A DNA stretch of 64,000 bases from Centrapalus pauciflorus. Taxonomy: Eukaryota > Streptophyta > Magnoliopsida > Asterales > Asteraceae. This document shows positions 37,872 to 49,927 of the stretch, in pieces. The first letter of the stretch is position 1; each line of letters opens with the position of its first letter. A program made the position numbers and the translations under genes. The notes below the pieces were generated by a model, which worked only from the letters and a program-made list of their open reading frames with translations, did not search any database and had not been told where the DNA came from. The stretch covers positions 146,001 through 210,000 of the forward strand of contig JAANYP010004319.1 of assembly GCA_020465985.1 (NCBI GenBank), in the 5' to 3' direction.

Positions 37872-39057
37872 TGTAACAACCTAACTTTTGTCGATCATGT
37901 AATATGTAATTTTGAAATAAATAATATAATTTTTCTTATATTAATTATGTAGCAATTTAATTTATTATGAAATTATAAATTAAATTATATTTATGATATG
38001 AATTATTAATGATGATTAAGTAAAAGAGATATAAAATACAAAAGTTTAATGGATTAAATACTCAAATGATAAATGAATTATATATATAAACTTAAATAAT
38101 GATCATTCATGATTATTAATCTTAAAAAACATTCTATCTACTCTCTCTACCAACATACGGTTCATCATCATCATCTTCAACCTTCACCAACAAATCAAAA
38201 TTGGTACATTAAGATTTGAAGCAAACATCAAGCAACAATAATCTACAAGGAATTTGAGGTAATAATCCCTGTAATTTCAAATTATATGTATGTTTTGGTT
38301 CGGTTCTATGTAAAAACCGAAAATAAGAATTTAAAACATAAAATTTCAAGTTGCATGTCAAAGATTTTTGTAGATTATGATGAATTTAAGTGAATAGAAG
38401 CCATAGAAACAAAGAATTTGGGTTAGATCATCAAAATATGGAAGAAATCGGAATTTTGGTGAAAAACCCGTGTTCTTGACAAAGATCTGTGTGTGTTTTT
38501 GCAAGTACCGAAACTCAATTTGTGGGTACCGAAACCTTAAGGTTTCGGTACTACCATACTACTGAAACCATATGTGTGTGATTGAGTGTGTTAAACATGG
38601 AAGCCGAGACCCACAAAGGGGGTACCGAAACCTCAAGGTTTCGGTACTAGGTACCGAGACTACTCAAGGAGATACCGACACTTTCCTATAAAAACCAACT
38701 ACCGAGACCATTTATGGAGTTGAGGATGATACCGAAACCTAAAAGGTTTCGGTATACATACCGAAACCAAGAAATATATTACACAAACTTTTTCAAAATA
38801 CAGAAACTTTGAAGAATACCGAAACCTATGGAAAGTTTCGGTATATACCGAAACCTACATGAAATTTATACCGAAACCTTTAAGGTTTCGGTAGAGTACC
38901 GAAACTCACACAAACTACCGAAACTTTTTGCAGGCTTATAAATATATACTGAAACCATGTTTAACAACATGAATTCTCGGTAATATATATAATTACATGT
39001 GCATGTGTGTATGTAATATATGTATATATATACATAACTCATGTGTGTATATATATA

Positions 39058-39122
<65 letters not shown>

Positions 39123-39148
39123 AATCTTGCATGCATATAAATAAATAA

Positions 39149-39179
<31 letters not shown>

Positions 39180-40472
39180 ATTGTCAAATAAATAGAAATT
39201 CAAGTATTTTGAAATATATAGAATTGCATCAAAATTGAAAAGCATATGAACTTATAAAAGATGATGGCATTAATAAGACGAATTATCGGTTATCAGAATC
39301 AGATAAAAATTCAAGTAATTAAAGACTAAAATGATGATGAACATGAAGAAATTGACATGATATCATCATGAATGATTTTGAACAGGTTCAGTATTTTCTG
39401 AACAAAGATTAAAGACTTAAAGACTTAAAAGCAGAGTCAGAGATTTGATTGACAAAACAGAATTGACAAAGATAAAATCCTGAGATAACTCAGGTGGCAG
39501 ATTTTTATCTGTTTGACAAAGACCAGATCTGTGAGTTATAGATATTCAGATTGAACATGCATATGATCCGATTGAGATATATTGCTGTTGTTAGATTTAT
39601 TGACATTCATTTATCAGCTGGATTGAGACCTGTGCACACCATGGATGGGTGTTGCCCAGTGGATCATGATAGCTATTTGATTATCTTTTCATATTGCAGT
39701 TAATATTGCTTCAGACTTTGCTTTATGATTCATTGCTATCATGACTTCTAAGACATATGCTTCCATCATTGATCAGACATTTGATAGATTGATTCAGCTT
39801 GATTAGCCCTTAAGGTCTATTGTTCTAGACCCGGCTATTTCACCAGTTCTTATGAATTGGTAATGACCTCCGATGTTCCGCCATATTGACTTACTGGTAG
39901 CTAGCCCAGTATGTGGCTGATCCCCACGATTTAAGCGTGAGTGTGGCTTGAACATCATCCGATCTTATGATACTATATCTGAATCATGAGGGCTGTAGCG
40001 GCAGCCAAGACATATCACGCTAAGACTAATGACTCGCTTGACACGCATGTTGATATTGAAAATCTATAAACTCACTAAGCGTTGCTTACAGATGTTGCAT
40101 TAATATTTTACAGGTAAAAGCAAAGGAAAATCACCTGCAGGACCTAGTACTTAGGTCATTCAAGATCCAAGTTTTGAAGCTTTCTTAGACCACTACTCAA
40201 CAAACTCTCTGGTACTGATTGGAAGACAGTAAACGTGGTGGTTCTGGGTAGACTTGATGTGATGTATGATGTTATGATTAGATTAGATGTTACCCTTTTA
40301 TAACTTTAATTTGAAAATCTGTAATCTGTAATGAACTTAATCTTAATATGTTTGTACTTGTAATTTTATTAATTCCGCAATTTAATTACCTTATCTTAGT
40401 ATGGTTGATATTGTATTGCATGATGTGGGACCTAGACTGGTGAGGACTGCCCCGTAAGGGGTGGTTTTCACA
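37872..40472 (+). repeat. 5' LTR of the gypsy element
   Basis: Bounded by TG and CA. Between 38517 and 38930 it carries about five palindromes of the form TACCGAAACC(N2-6)GGTTTCGGTA. A compound TA/TAAA microsatellite lies at 39061-39178 and is much shorter in the 3' LTR. The conserved 3' part includes GGACTGCCCCGTAAGGGGTG, a short hairpin just before the LTR end. Confidence 0.88.
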
Positions 40473-40475
40473 GGA

Positions 40476-40487
40476 TGGTATCAGAGC
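40476..40487 (+). other. gypsy primer-binding site (initiator tRNA-Met)
   Basis: TGGTATCAGAGC three bases after the 5' LTR, complementary to the 3' end of initiator tRNA-Met. Confidence 0.88.
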
Positions 40488-40671
40488 AATAGTTTGAGTG
40501 AATCAAGTATTACGTGAGTATACTTGGTCTCAAACTGAAGCAATACACATGTATCAATCATTAAGGTGGTTTGTACTGAGATAGGATGTACAGACTATTA
40601 GGATGGGAAAAAGGGTACATAGATCTAAGTCTATAAACTGATAGTTGATTTATCTTAATTTTCAGTAGAAG

Positions 40672-43099
40672 ATGTCAGGATCAGGATCAGGTGATATTCC
40701 CAGCAACATGAATCCACAACAAATGTTTGAAATGATGCAACAACTTCTAGCCCAACACTCAGAACAACAGAACAAAATAATGCAAGAACAGTTTCAGGCC
40801 AGAGATGAGGCCGAAGCTAAAAGACGTGAAGAAAAGAAAAATAAGAGAAAAGAAAAGCAAATCCAGACTAATGAATCTGATTCTGATAACACGAATCCAG
40901 AAACCCAAACTGCTCAGCCAAAAGGCTGCAAATTTAAGGATTTTAAAGCTAGCGGTGCATTGAATTTTGAAGGAACAGTTAATCCAATTCAGGCGATGGA
41001 TTGGATCAGTCATACTGAAGAGATCTTTAGAATCTCTGACTGTTTAGATTCTAAGAAGGTGAGTTATGCGTCTGCATTATTTGTGGGAGCTGCCCGTGCA
41101 TGGTGGAAAACCCAGCGAAGTATCTATGGTGAGGAGGTGATTCAGACTTTAGAATGGGAGCAGTTTCTTGATATGTTCAATGCGAAGTACTGCCCGATCG
41201 ACCAACAAGATAAAATGGAAGTACAACTGATGCAGATGACTCAGGGGACGAAGACAGTTGACGAATACGAACACGAGTTTTCACGACTATTTGGTTACTC
41301 CTCATACCAAGTAGCTACCGAGGAACGAAAGATGAATAGATTTCGCGTAGGGCTCAACCCTAGATATCGACATCCCATGAGTGCGATCAGATACAAGAGT
41401 TATCTGGAAATGGTAGAAGCAGCGAGACAGATCGAGCGAGGGTACTTAGAGTATGGCGATCAGCTATACGCTCCAACAACTAATCCGACGAATCCGTCTC
41501 CTCCGAAGAAGCAGCGATTTGGCAGATTCTTTAAGCCAAATAAGTCACAATCTCAGCACTCTCACCAACATAGTTCGCAACAAAAAGCACAAGTCTATTC
41601 CCTAACGAATGAGCCACGGTTTTATAAGCGATGCAGAAGATCACACATGGGACTGTGCAATCCTGATGACGTAACTTGTTTTGCGTGCAATATGATCGGT
41701 CACAGCAGTGAAGAATGTCCACAGCAGGGACGAGGATGTGCGAAATGTGGTAAGAGAGGACACTTCATGTATCAGTGTCGTAGCGGGCCGCGTTATTCGT
41801 CTCAGTCATCAGCTGGAGGGTCTACAGTTAAGAGTTCTGCTGCAATGTCGACTGCAAAGACTCGAGCTTTCCAAATCACAGCTGAGGAAGCAAAAGAAAC
41901 ACCTGACGTAGTTACCGGTATGTTTCTGCTTAACTCGATTCCGGCTCGTGTATTATTTGATTCTGGCGCAAGTCATTCTTTCATATCAACCTCTTTTGCA
42001 CGACAATTATGTAAGTCTCCATCAAAGCTTCCCGTGATACTAGATATTGAGACAGCCAGTAACAATTTTGTTATGGCTGATTCTGTTTATCGAAACTGCA
42101 CACTACTTGTTGATAATATCGTATTCAACCTCGACCTCATTCCGATTCCGTTGAAAGAGTTTGACGTCATCATCGGCATGGATTGGTTAATGAACAACGA
42201 GGCTACAATTATCTGCAACCGGCGAGTCATCAGAATCAAGTCTTCAGACGGCCGAGTATTGGAGATCAAGGGCGAGAAGAGGAAAGGTGCTCATTGCTTC
42301 ATATCTATAGAAAAAGCTCACAAATACTTATCTAGAGGTCATGACTCCTATCTTTGTTATGCTCTATCTGAGTCCATCTCTGAAAAGAAATCTTTGTCCG
42401 ATATTCCTATCGTCTGTGAGTTCCCAGACGTATTTCCTGATGACATTTCCGGAGTGCCACCGGAACGTCAAGTCGAGTTCAGTATTGACTTGGTTCCTGG
42501 TGCGGCTCCTATCGCAAAAGCTCCTTACAGACTTGCACCTGCAGAAATGCAGGAAATGTCAAAGCAACTGCAAGAGCTGTTAGAGAAGGGGTTTATCCGA
42601 CCAAGTTCTTCTCCGTGGGGTGCACCAGTTCTATTTGTTAAAAAAAAGACGGAACTTTTCGTATGTGCATCGACTACCGCGAGTTGAATAAAGTCACAAT
42701 AAAGAATAATATCCTCTACCCAGGATCGATGATCTGTTTGATCAGCTACAAGGAGCCAGCTACTTCTCGAAAATAGATCTCCGTTCTGGGTATCATCAAT
42801 TGAAAGTTAGAGATGAGGATGTTCCAAAGACAGCTTTCCGTACAAGATACGGTCATTACGAATTTCTCGTGATGCCGTTCGGCTTAACAAATGCACCAGC
42901 GGCGTTCATGGACCTCATGAATCGCGTGTGCAGACCAATGTTGGATAAATCAGTTATCGTATTCATAGACGATATTCTGATTTACTCCAAAACGGAGGCT
43001 GATCATTCTGTTCATCTGCGGCAATTGCTAGAGTTACTAAGAAAAGAAAGACTCTACGCAAAGTTTTCTAAATGCGAGTTTTGGCTCAGACAGGTATAA
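40672..43099 (+). pseudogene. gypsy gag-protease-RT polyprotein, truncated and frameshifted
   Basis: Frame 40672-42687 encodes 671 residues: a charged N-terminus; the retrotransposon gag domain (about residues 95-255, GAARAWWKTQ); two CCHC zinc knuckles near residues 336 and 356 (CFACNMIGHSSEEC, CAKCGKRGHFMYQC); the protease (VLFDSGASHSFIS, about residue 429); and the RT start (VPGAAPIAKAPYRLAPAEM, GFIRPSSSPWGAP). A one-base change in the A-run near 42645 shifts the frame. The expected CIDYRELNKVTIKN is readable in the second frame, and another base is missing near 42712. The rest of RT (KIDLRSGYHQLK, MPFGLTNAPAAF, FIDDILIYSK with the catalytic DD) is open from 42800 to 43099. The pol is then cut off by the large deletion. 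Not capable of autonomous transposition. Confidence 0.92.
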
Positions 43100-43125
43100 T
43101 TTTTATTATATATGTCTTGAGAAGG

Positions 43126-43282
43126 TTTCGGTAGAGTACCGAAACTCACACAAACTACCGAAACTTTTTGCAGGCTTATAAATATATACTGAAACCATGT
43201 TTAACAACATGAATTCTCGGTAATATATATATAATTACATGTGCATGTGTGTATGTAATATATGTATATATATACATAACTC

Positions 43283-43342
<60 letters not shown>

Positions 43343-44625
43343 GTCAAATAAATAGAAATTCAAGTATTTTGAAATATATAGAATTGCATCAAAATTGAAA
43401 AGCATATGAACTTATAAAAGATGATGGCATTAATAAGACGAATTATCGGTTATCAGAATCAGATAAAAATTCAAGTAATTAAAGACTAAAATGATGATGA
43501 ACATGAAGAAATTGACATGATATCATCATGAATGATTTTGAACAGGTTCAGTATTTTCTGAACAAAGATTAAAGACTTAAAAGCAGAGTCAGAGATTTGA
43601 TTGACAGAACAGAATTGACAAAGATAAAATCCTGAGATAACTCAGGTGGCAAATTTTTATCTGTTTGACAAAGACCAGATCTGTGAGTTATAGATATTCA
43701 GATTGAACATGCATATGATCCGATTGAGATATATTGCTGTTGTTAGATTTATTGACATTCATTTATCAGCTGGATTGAGACCTGTGCACACCATGGATGG
43801 GTGTTGCCCAGTGGATCATGATAGCTATTTGATTATCTTTTCATATTGCATTTAATATTGCTTCAGACTTTGCTTTATGATTCATTGCTATCATGACTTC
43901 TAAGACATATGCTTCCATCATTGATCAGACATTTGATAGATTGATTCAGCTTGATTAGCCCTTAAGGTCTATTGTTCTAGACCCGGCTATTTCACCAGTT
44001 CTTATGAATTGGTAATGACCTCCGATGTTCCGCCATATTGACTTACTGGTAGCTAGCCCAGTATGTGGCTGATCCCCACGATTTAAGCGTGAGTGTGGCT
44101 TGAACATCATCCGATCTTATGATATTATATCTCAATCATGAGGGCTGTAGCGGCAGCCAAGACATATCACGCTAAGACTAATGACTCCGCTTGACACGCA
44201 TGTTGATATTGAAAATCTATAAACTCACTAAGCGTTGCTTACAGATGTTGCATTAATATTTTACAGGTAAAAGCAAAGGAAAATCACCTGCAGGACCTAG
44301 TACTTAGGTCATTCAAGATCCAAGTTTTGAAGCTTTCTTAGACCACTACTCAACAAACTCTCTGGTACTGATTGGAAGACAGTAAACGTGGTGGTTCTGG
44401 GTAGACTTGATGTGATGTATGATGTTATGATTAGATTAGATGTTACCCTTTTATAACTTTAATTTGAAAATTTGTAATCTGTAATGAACTTAATCTTAAT
44501 ATGTTTGTACTTGTAATTTTATTAATTCCGCAATTTAATTACCCTATCTTAGTATGGTTGATATTGTATTGCATGATGTGGGACCTAGACTGGTGAGGAC
44601 TGCCCCGTAAGGGGTGGTCTTCACA
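43126..44625 (+). repeat. 3' LTR of the gypsy element, lacking its first kilobase
   Basis: Homology to the 5' LTR begins at AAGGTTTCGGTAGAGTACCG, inside the last of the TACCGAAACC palindromes, and continues to the LTR end. Differences include a shorter TA tract (about 43293-43339), loss of one AAAGACTT unit and scattered substitutions. Confidence 0.88.
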
Positions 44626-45867
44626 CCATCCATCTCAACATATTAGCGAACCCAAAGTCGTTCCGGAAACACAACCCGAAGTCGAAGTGGATCCCGAACC
44701 CGAGTCGGCTACGAAAGGTAAAAAAAGAAATCAACAACGAGGGCTCCTACTCAACATTGGACTCCCCAAGAAGAGAAGACGTTGGCACGAGCTTGGCTCG
44801 ATGTTTATGAAGATCCTATTACTGGTACCAACCAAAATAGGAAAGATTTTTGGAATCGAATTCGGTTTAGGTTCCACCAAGAAATGGGGAAAAATGACTA
44901 CCGTTCGAAAGATCAACTATACACAAAATGGAGGAATGTCAACGCCGTCGTTAAACAATTTTCGGCGATATTTCATTCCATCCAATGGGAAAGTGGTCAA
45001 AACGACGCCAACATTCTAAAAAAAAGCACTTGGAATGTTTAAAGACGCGAATGGGTATCCGTTTCGACATATCGAAGTGTGGTTGGTCGTAAAAGATTCT
45101 CCAACTTGGCAACGTGTTGCGACGGCCGACGATTTTATCGAACGTGGGTCTAAACGATCAAAAACAACGGACTCTAACGAGTTCACAATCTCGTCGGATG
45201 CGCATATCGAAATCAACCTTAACGACGATGACGACTCGTTTGAGGTTCCCCCACCCACACGGCCGATTGGAAGGAACGCGACAAAACGTAAGGGTAAAGC
45301 GGCAACAAGTTCCGGTACGACGCCAACATCGGCTTCACAAGATCTTGATTCCATGACGGCAAATATAGCCGGGTTACAAAATCGTTTAGGCGAATATTTG
45401 GATTTAAAAAGACAAGATCTTATCGCAAAACAAAAAGCTCGTGACTTGAGAGTTTATGCCAAAGACGTTAGTCATTTGACCGGAAAACAACTCGAACTCG
45501 TGATGAAACAAAAGGAAGAGATAGAAAAAAAAATGGTTAATGTAGTTTAAGTATTTTAATGTTTTTTTAAGTATTTTTAAGTATGTTTTTTTTTTATTTT
45601 TTTAGTTTTAATGTCTTAATTATGTTTAATTTAATATTATTAATGAAATGTTTTATGTTATGTTTAATTTTAATATTATTAATTAAATGTTATTTTTTAT
45701 TTCAATATTTTTTTTATAAGTTTTAAATGCAAAAAAAAAAAGTTAAATCGAATGGCAACGAGTCCCTCGGAATGGCATCAAAATGGCAAAGAATGACAAA
45801 ACTGATGTGGCGCTGACGTGGCGGCAGATTTGGGTGGCTTCCATGGCAACGAGTCCCTGCGGCCTAA

Positions 45868-47046
45868 GTTGATCGAATTTTTATCCAAACCGGATTTAGT
45901 TTTTTTAGATAGACCAAATTTTTTACTGAATAATTAACCGGTTATTAAAAACCATTAAAAAACTGATTTTTGAATACATTAATTTTATATTTTAAACTTT
46001 TATGTATTTATAAAAAAATATAAATATAAAACATATTTGATTAAAGTAAAAGTATACTTGTTTGGAGTTTTTATTATCTAAATTATAATTATAAGTTTAT
46101 AACTTATAAGTATAAATGTATACTCAAATTATAATTTATAATTTATAGTATAATTTAAAAAGCCCCGATTTTATTGCTCAAATGAAAGATTTATCAAATA
46201 GATGATAAAAAAATGGTCAAACCCAAATTGAAAGACTAAAATAAAAAAAGTTGAAATTTTTTCTTTGAAAAAACGGTTCTTTATATTCGATACTGGTTAC
46301 ATAGGTTATATTTTATTGGATCCAAAACCGGTTATGATATGAATCGGTTATTAAAAAAATGAGTTTTTTTTGGCAAAACATTTATCCGATCTGGATCTAT
46401 TAAAAACCGGTCAATGTGCATCTCTAGTTTTGACGATGATAGCATGTTTCAGAGAGAGATGAAGTTGATGATGAGTCGTGGTTATCAAATGAGAGACGAT
46501 GGATGTGAGAATATTAATAGACTTGGTAAAAAAAAAAAAGAACGAGAGCGAATTGAATAGAAGTCTAAAAGCAAAATACGTCAAGAAATGTGTTTATTAC
46601 TGTTCGTATGAGGATTATTAGAGATTAGTCGGAGCTTATGGTAGATTTACAGATCTAAATTTGAAGCTACAACTGATATTTTGATGTGACTAACTTTGAT
46701 AATATGAATGTTTTAATTTCAGATTACTGTGTTAACTCTCTTATATAACTTCTTGTTGAATGAAATACGAATGTCTGAAACCGTTTTTTGTAAACACCAT
46801 AAAAGATAGAAAATTAAGAAAAAACAAAATATGATACCAAAAATCCAAAACAACATACAGTAAGTAATTCATGAAGAACTTAGTGTGAAATATCATACTC
46901 ACATGTCTTGTCATACAACACTATAATTAAATATGTTCATAGACAGGAAGTCGGTCCATGGCAGATTTGAGAAGGAGAGATACGAAAGGAGCCCACTCTC
47001 CTTGAGCCCGACCCCTACCTTCAACAAAACACACACACACACACAT

Positions 47047-47077
<31 letters not shown>

Positions 47078-47079
47078 CA
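45868..47079. other. gene-free region
   Basis: 45868-46430 contains scattered AACCGG/ACCGGTT motifs and ends TGTGCATCTCTAG, perhaps a worn hAT element. No gene. A (CA)n tract leads into the next element at 47029-47062. Confidence 0.4.
47029..47078. repeat. compound (CA)n(TA)n microsatellite
   Basis: CA repeats with one TA interruption, then a short TA tract adjoining element C. Confidence 0.9.
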
Positions 47080-47291
47080 GAGGGGTTCAATGAAAAACCA
47101 ACATGCATCGGAAAACCGCCATGCATCACCACAAATGCATCACAATTTCCGCGTGATGCATCATTATTTCCACATGATGCATCAATTCCAGCGTGATGCA
47201 TCGACTTTCTGCGTGATGCATCACATGATCCAATGACTATAGAGTGGTTTTCCGGTTTTCCGATTCATATAGGTTTTTCATTGAACCCACC
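47080..47291. mobile_element. TA-embedded palindrome-ended element C
   Basis: About 212 bp. Left end GAGGGGTTCAATGAAAAACC, right end the inverted GGTTTTTCATTGAACCCACC. Four GATGCATC palindromes sit in units of about 21 bp (CGTGATGCATCA and variants), in the opposite orientation to copies A1/A2. Non-coding. Confidence 0.72.
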
Positions 47292-47313
47292 CATAGATAT
47301 GTATATGTATAAA

Positions 47314-47577
47314 TCTATAAATACTATTAAACAAGTCACTAATTTGTCACGTGTTGACTCATCATTCAATTCGCCACGTGTCAAAACTGTCACATGTCAT
47401 TACTAAAATTAAATTTGAATTAAATTTATTATAATTTAATTTAACTAATCTCATATATAATTAATTAAAATCTAATAAACTCAATCTTTTTATAATTATT
47501 TCATGTGTTTTATAAATATTTATTCTTAAACTTTTTTTTAATATTCAACCCATGTGATGCATGGATATATAACCTAG
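47314..47577 (+). mobile_element. non-autonomous Helitron, 264 bp
   Basis: Starts TCTATAAATACTATTAAACA after an A; ends ATATATAACCTAG before a T. Hairpin CCATG-TGATG-CATGG at 47550-47564, nine bases before CTAG. GTCACGTGTTGACTC follows the 5' end. Very small and well preserved; lies 22 bp from element C. Confidence 0.82.
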
Positions 47578-47705
47578 TAATAATGTATTAAAAATTGGCA
47601 TATAGAGGGAAATTTTAAATAACTTAGTTTATAACCGTTGGAAATAAAAGAAAGGAACATTAAATAGTTTATAAATATATTTGTTGGGTGTTAAAAAGAA
47701 AATTT

Positions 47706-47991
47706 GGGTTTATTATGAATAAAAACCAATATATTTTTATGGTTTTTGTGTTTACGTACTTCAATCTTATTTTTTTTCTAGAATAATCTTCAAGTTATTT
47801 TTGTAGTCTAGTTTTGTGTAATTTGATTATTCGAGTCCAGTTATAATTGGTAAACTGAGTTCTAACAACCAAAATTCACTAAACAAAAAGAAAAAAATTA
47901 ATTTGAGAAACTTTTTTGGGAAAAAATAACTTAGAAGAACGAAAACGTAAAAACGTGAAAACGTATTGCTTTTTTTTTTTTCATAATAAAC
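47706..47991. mobile_element. foldback MITE of the GGGTTTATTATG family, copy 4 (Mutator-like)
   Basis: Left end GGGTTTATTATGAATAAAAA, right end CATAATAAAC (last two bases changed). The arms match the other copies but are more diverged. Target duplication not clear. Confidence 0.7.
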
Positions 47992-48211
47992 ATTTTAAAT
48001 TTCTATATAAACAAATCATAAAATTAGTGGAAAATTATAATTATGTTTTATACAATCAATATATAAATTAATCTTTAAAAAGTTAGCATTATCATTGTTA
48101 TTACATTCAATCCCGTCTCTTACCCCTCTGTAATTTTGGACTTAACGAACTACTAATCTTGTAAGTCTTAACGAGTCCAACAATACATGTAAAGATAATG
48201 TTAAAGAGGTA

Positions 48212-49163
48212 GGTTGTGTTTGATATCTCTCATTATGCCTCTTATTACTTCTGATCTCTCATTCGGTAAGAGTTATTCACAATAATAATGTATGATTTAA
48301 AATCATGATAAGAGACATTTTTCTCTTACCATTATCTTATTGGATAAGGAGTAGAGAAGGCTCTGATGAACAATCGAAAGAGGAAGAGGATGTGGTGGTG
48401 GAGAGCGGCGGTGGAAACGAAAAGAAGAACCGAGGGTGGAAAGAAAGTGATTTGGATGTGGGCCGATGGATTTGATGTTTTGAAAAGTTAAAATACATGA
48501 TTTTGACTTTTAAATTTATTAATTTTACTTATTTTTATTTAATTCTTTAATTATAATAATAATAAATAATATATAGATGATTAAATATTGAATGCATTAA
48601 TTAATTAGATTTCTAATACAAATGTATTATTAATTACTTAAATTATTAAATATTTATTAATAAATATTAAATACTGAATGCAAATGTATAGATTTATAAT
48701 CATTTTACTATTAAAATTTATAAATTGTACAATATTACACATTTATCAAATTACAACACAAACACTTTTATAGTTTAGTTATTGATTTATTGTTTAGTTA
48801 CCAATTTTCGACAGAGTGGTAGACTCGACTTCTAAATAGATGATTTTCGTTATAAAATAGATATATTTTGTTATATATCTTGTGTAAATACATGATTATT
48901 TTTTCTAATTATGATTAAACGTATAAAACTGTTGATACAAATGAGTAATAGCCAATTTTTTTAAGTGAGTGTTACAGGATAATAACTATTTTTTCATTAC
49001 TTTTAGATAACAAAAAAATGAATGTCTAGAAATAAATAGCACATGATTAGTCATTTATGAATTTGCAAAACAAACGCTCTTATATAACTTAGAAACAACT
49101 ATTATTAATAAGAAATGTTAATAATATATAAGAGTTTTTAACTCTTATTAATCAAACGCACCC
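48212..49163. mobile_element. PIF/Harbinger-like non-autonomous element, about 950 bp
   Basis: Left end GGTTGTGTTTGATATCTC, right end inverted as GGGTGCGTTTGATTAATAAG; flanks GTA and TTA (one mismatch in the 3-bp duplication). The interior holds a purine-rich patch at 48365-48480 and long A/T-rich sequence, with no transposase ORF. Confidence 0.55.
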
Positions 49164-49927
49164 TTACTGAATATTGTTTGGTCTGTGAACAAACAATAGC
49201 AACTGATTACTCCCATATTTTTCTTTGAAATTACAATTAATCAAACACTATATTAAAAAATATAAATGAATAGAAAAGTAAATGAACTAAAAGTTACAAT
49301 CAACCAAAAGTTAATATTATATTCTTATGTTAATATTCATATGTTTAATATTACAATTAGTATTTTAAAAAATAAAATTTAATAGACTAAAACTAACAAT
49401 ATAAATAAACATAAATAAATTAAAATTATATAAAATTAAGGTTAATTAAATATCATATTAAGTTAAATATAAAATAAACATCATTTCTAAACTAAAGTAC
49501 AAAATACGAAAAACAAAATAAAAATTACTGTGTAAAAGTAAGAGTATATTCCAATAAACTATAAATTATAATTATTTAACAAATATTTTAAACTAAAATT
49601 TATAATCAATGAGAACTTTATGATGCATCATAAATAATAAAGTAAATACTAATGTCATATTTTAATAGGTATTAAAAAGTTTTTTTTTTTTTTAATTCAG
49701 TATCAGATTTAGTCTTTAAGAAAAATCAAATTATAGTTATTGTATATTATTTTATGTGTGTCTTAATTATGTAATATCCTCTTTGGTTATTGTACAATTT
49801 TTTTTTAATTATGCTATATAACTTCTAATGATGTTTAAATATTAAATTTCTTAGATTTTTTTATAATTGTTTAACAATTTAATATTTATTAAAACAAATG
49901 TAAATTGAATAGCTGAATATAGAATAT
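49164..49927. other. gene-free A/T-rich region
   Basis: No gene, repeat array or element boundary seen. Confidence 0.5.

Larger units (their letters stand above)
37872..44625 (+). mobile_element. Ty3-gypsy (Tekay/Del-like) LTR retrotransposon, internally deleted
   Basis: 6,754 bp with a 5-bp duplication CCATC (37867-37871, 44626-44630). 5' LTR 37872-40472 (TGTAACAACC...TTCACA, 2.6 kb), primer site TGGTATCAGAGC (40476-40487), gag-protease-RT, then an abrupt jump at about 43125 into the middle of the 3' LTR. RNase H, integrase, any chromodomain, the polypurine tract and the first kilobase of the 3' LTR are gone. The LTR parts still shared differ by roughly eight to ten substitutions in about 1.4 kb outside microsatellites, so the insertion is recent. 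LTR length and RT sequence fit Tekay/Del. Confidence 0.9.
37601..45550 (+). pseudogene. Harbinger ORF1-like Myb/SANT protein, disrupted
   Basis: Parts 37601-37871 and 44631-45550 rejoin exactly in frame when the retrotransposon and one CCATC are removed, giving 397 codons. The N-terminus (MASGSGSTNNPNTP) is low-complexity. A Lys-rich segment (TKGKKRNQQ) precedes the Myb/SANT-like domain (WTPQEEKTLARAWLDVYEDP, KDFWNRIRFRFH, YRSKDQLYTKWRNVN), then a NAM-associated-type C-terminal region (MFKDANGYPF, DLKRQDLIAKQKARDLRVYA). The Myb part is out of frame: one base is missing near 44729 and one extra A lies in the A-run near 45022, after which the first frame is restored. Such proteins are often called glutathione S-transferase T3-like in databases, without GST features; they derive from the DNA-binding ORF1 of PIF/Harbinger elements. 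Broken by insertion and frameshifts. Confidence 0.85.
37341..45864 (+). mobile_element. PIF/Harbinger-type element carrying ORF1 only, split by an LTR retrotransposon
   Basis: Flanked by TAA on both sides (37338-37340, 45865-45867). Inverted ends GGCCACAGGGAGT and the complement of GGCCGCAGGGACT. Subterminal GGCAACGGCAT and GGCATTGAAATGCC repeats on the left match TGGCAACGAGTCCCT repeats on the right. Without the retrotransposon the element is about 1.77 kb and contains one ORF (Myb/SANT-like, see next entry). No DDE nuclease ORF is present, so it could move only with a transposase in trans. Confidence 0.82.

Noticed and set aside
44687..45019. The 110-codon open frame taken as a separate gene
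   Set aside because: It is the out-of-frame reading of the Myb/SANT domain of the Harbinger ORF1; the neighbouring frame gives the conserved motifs.
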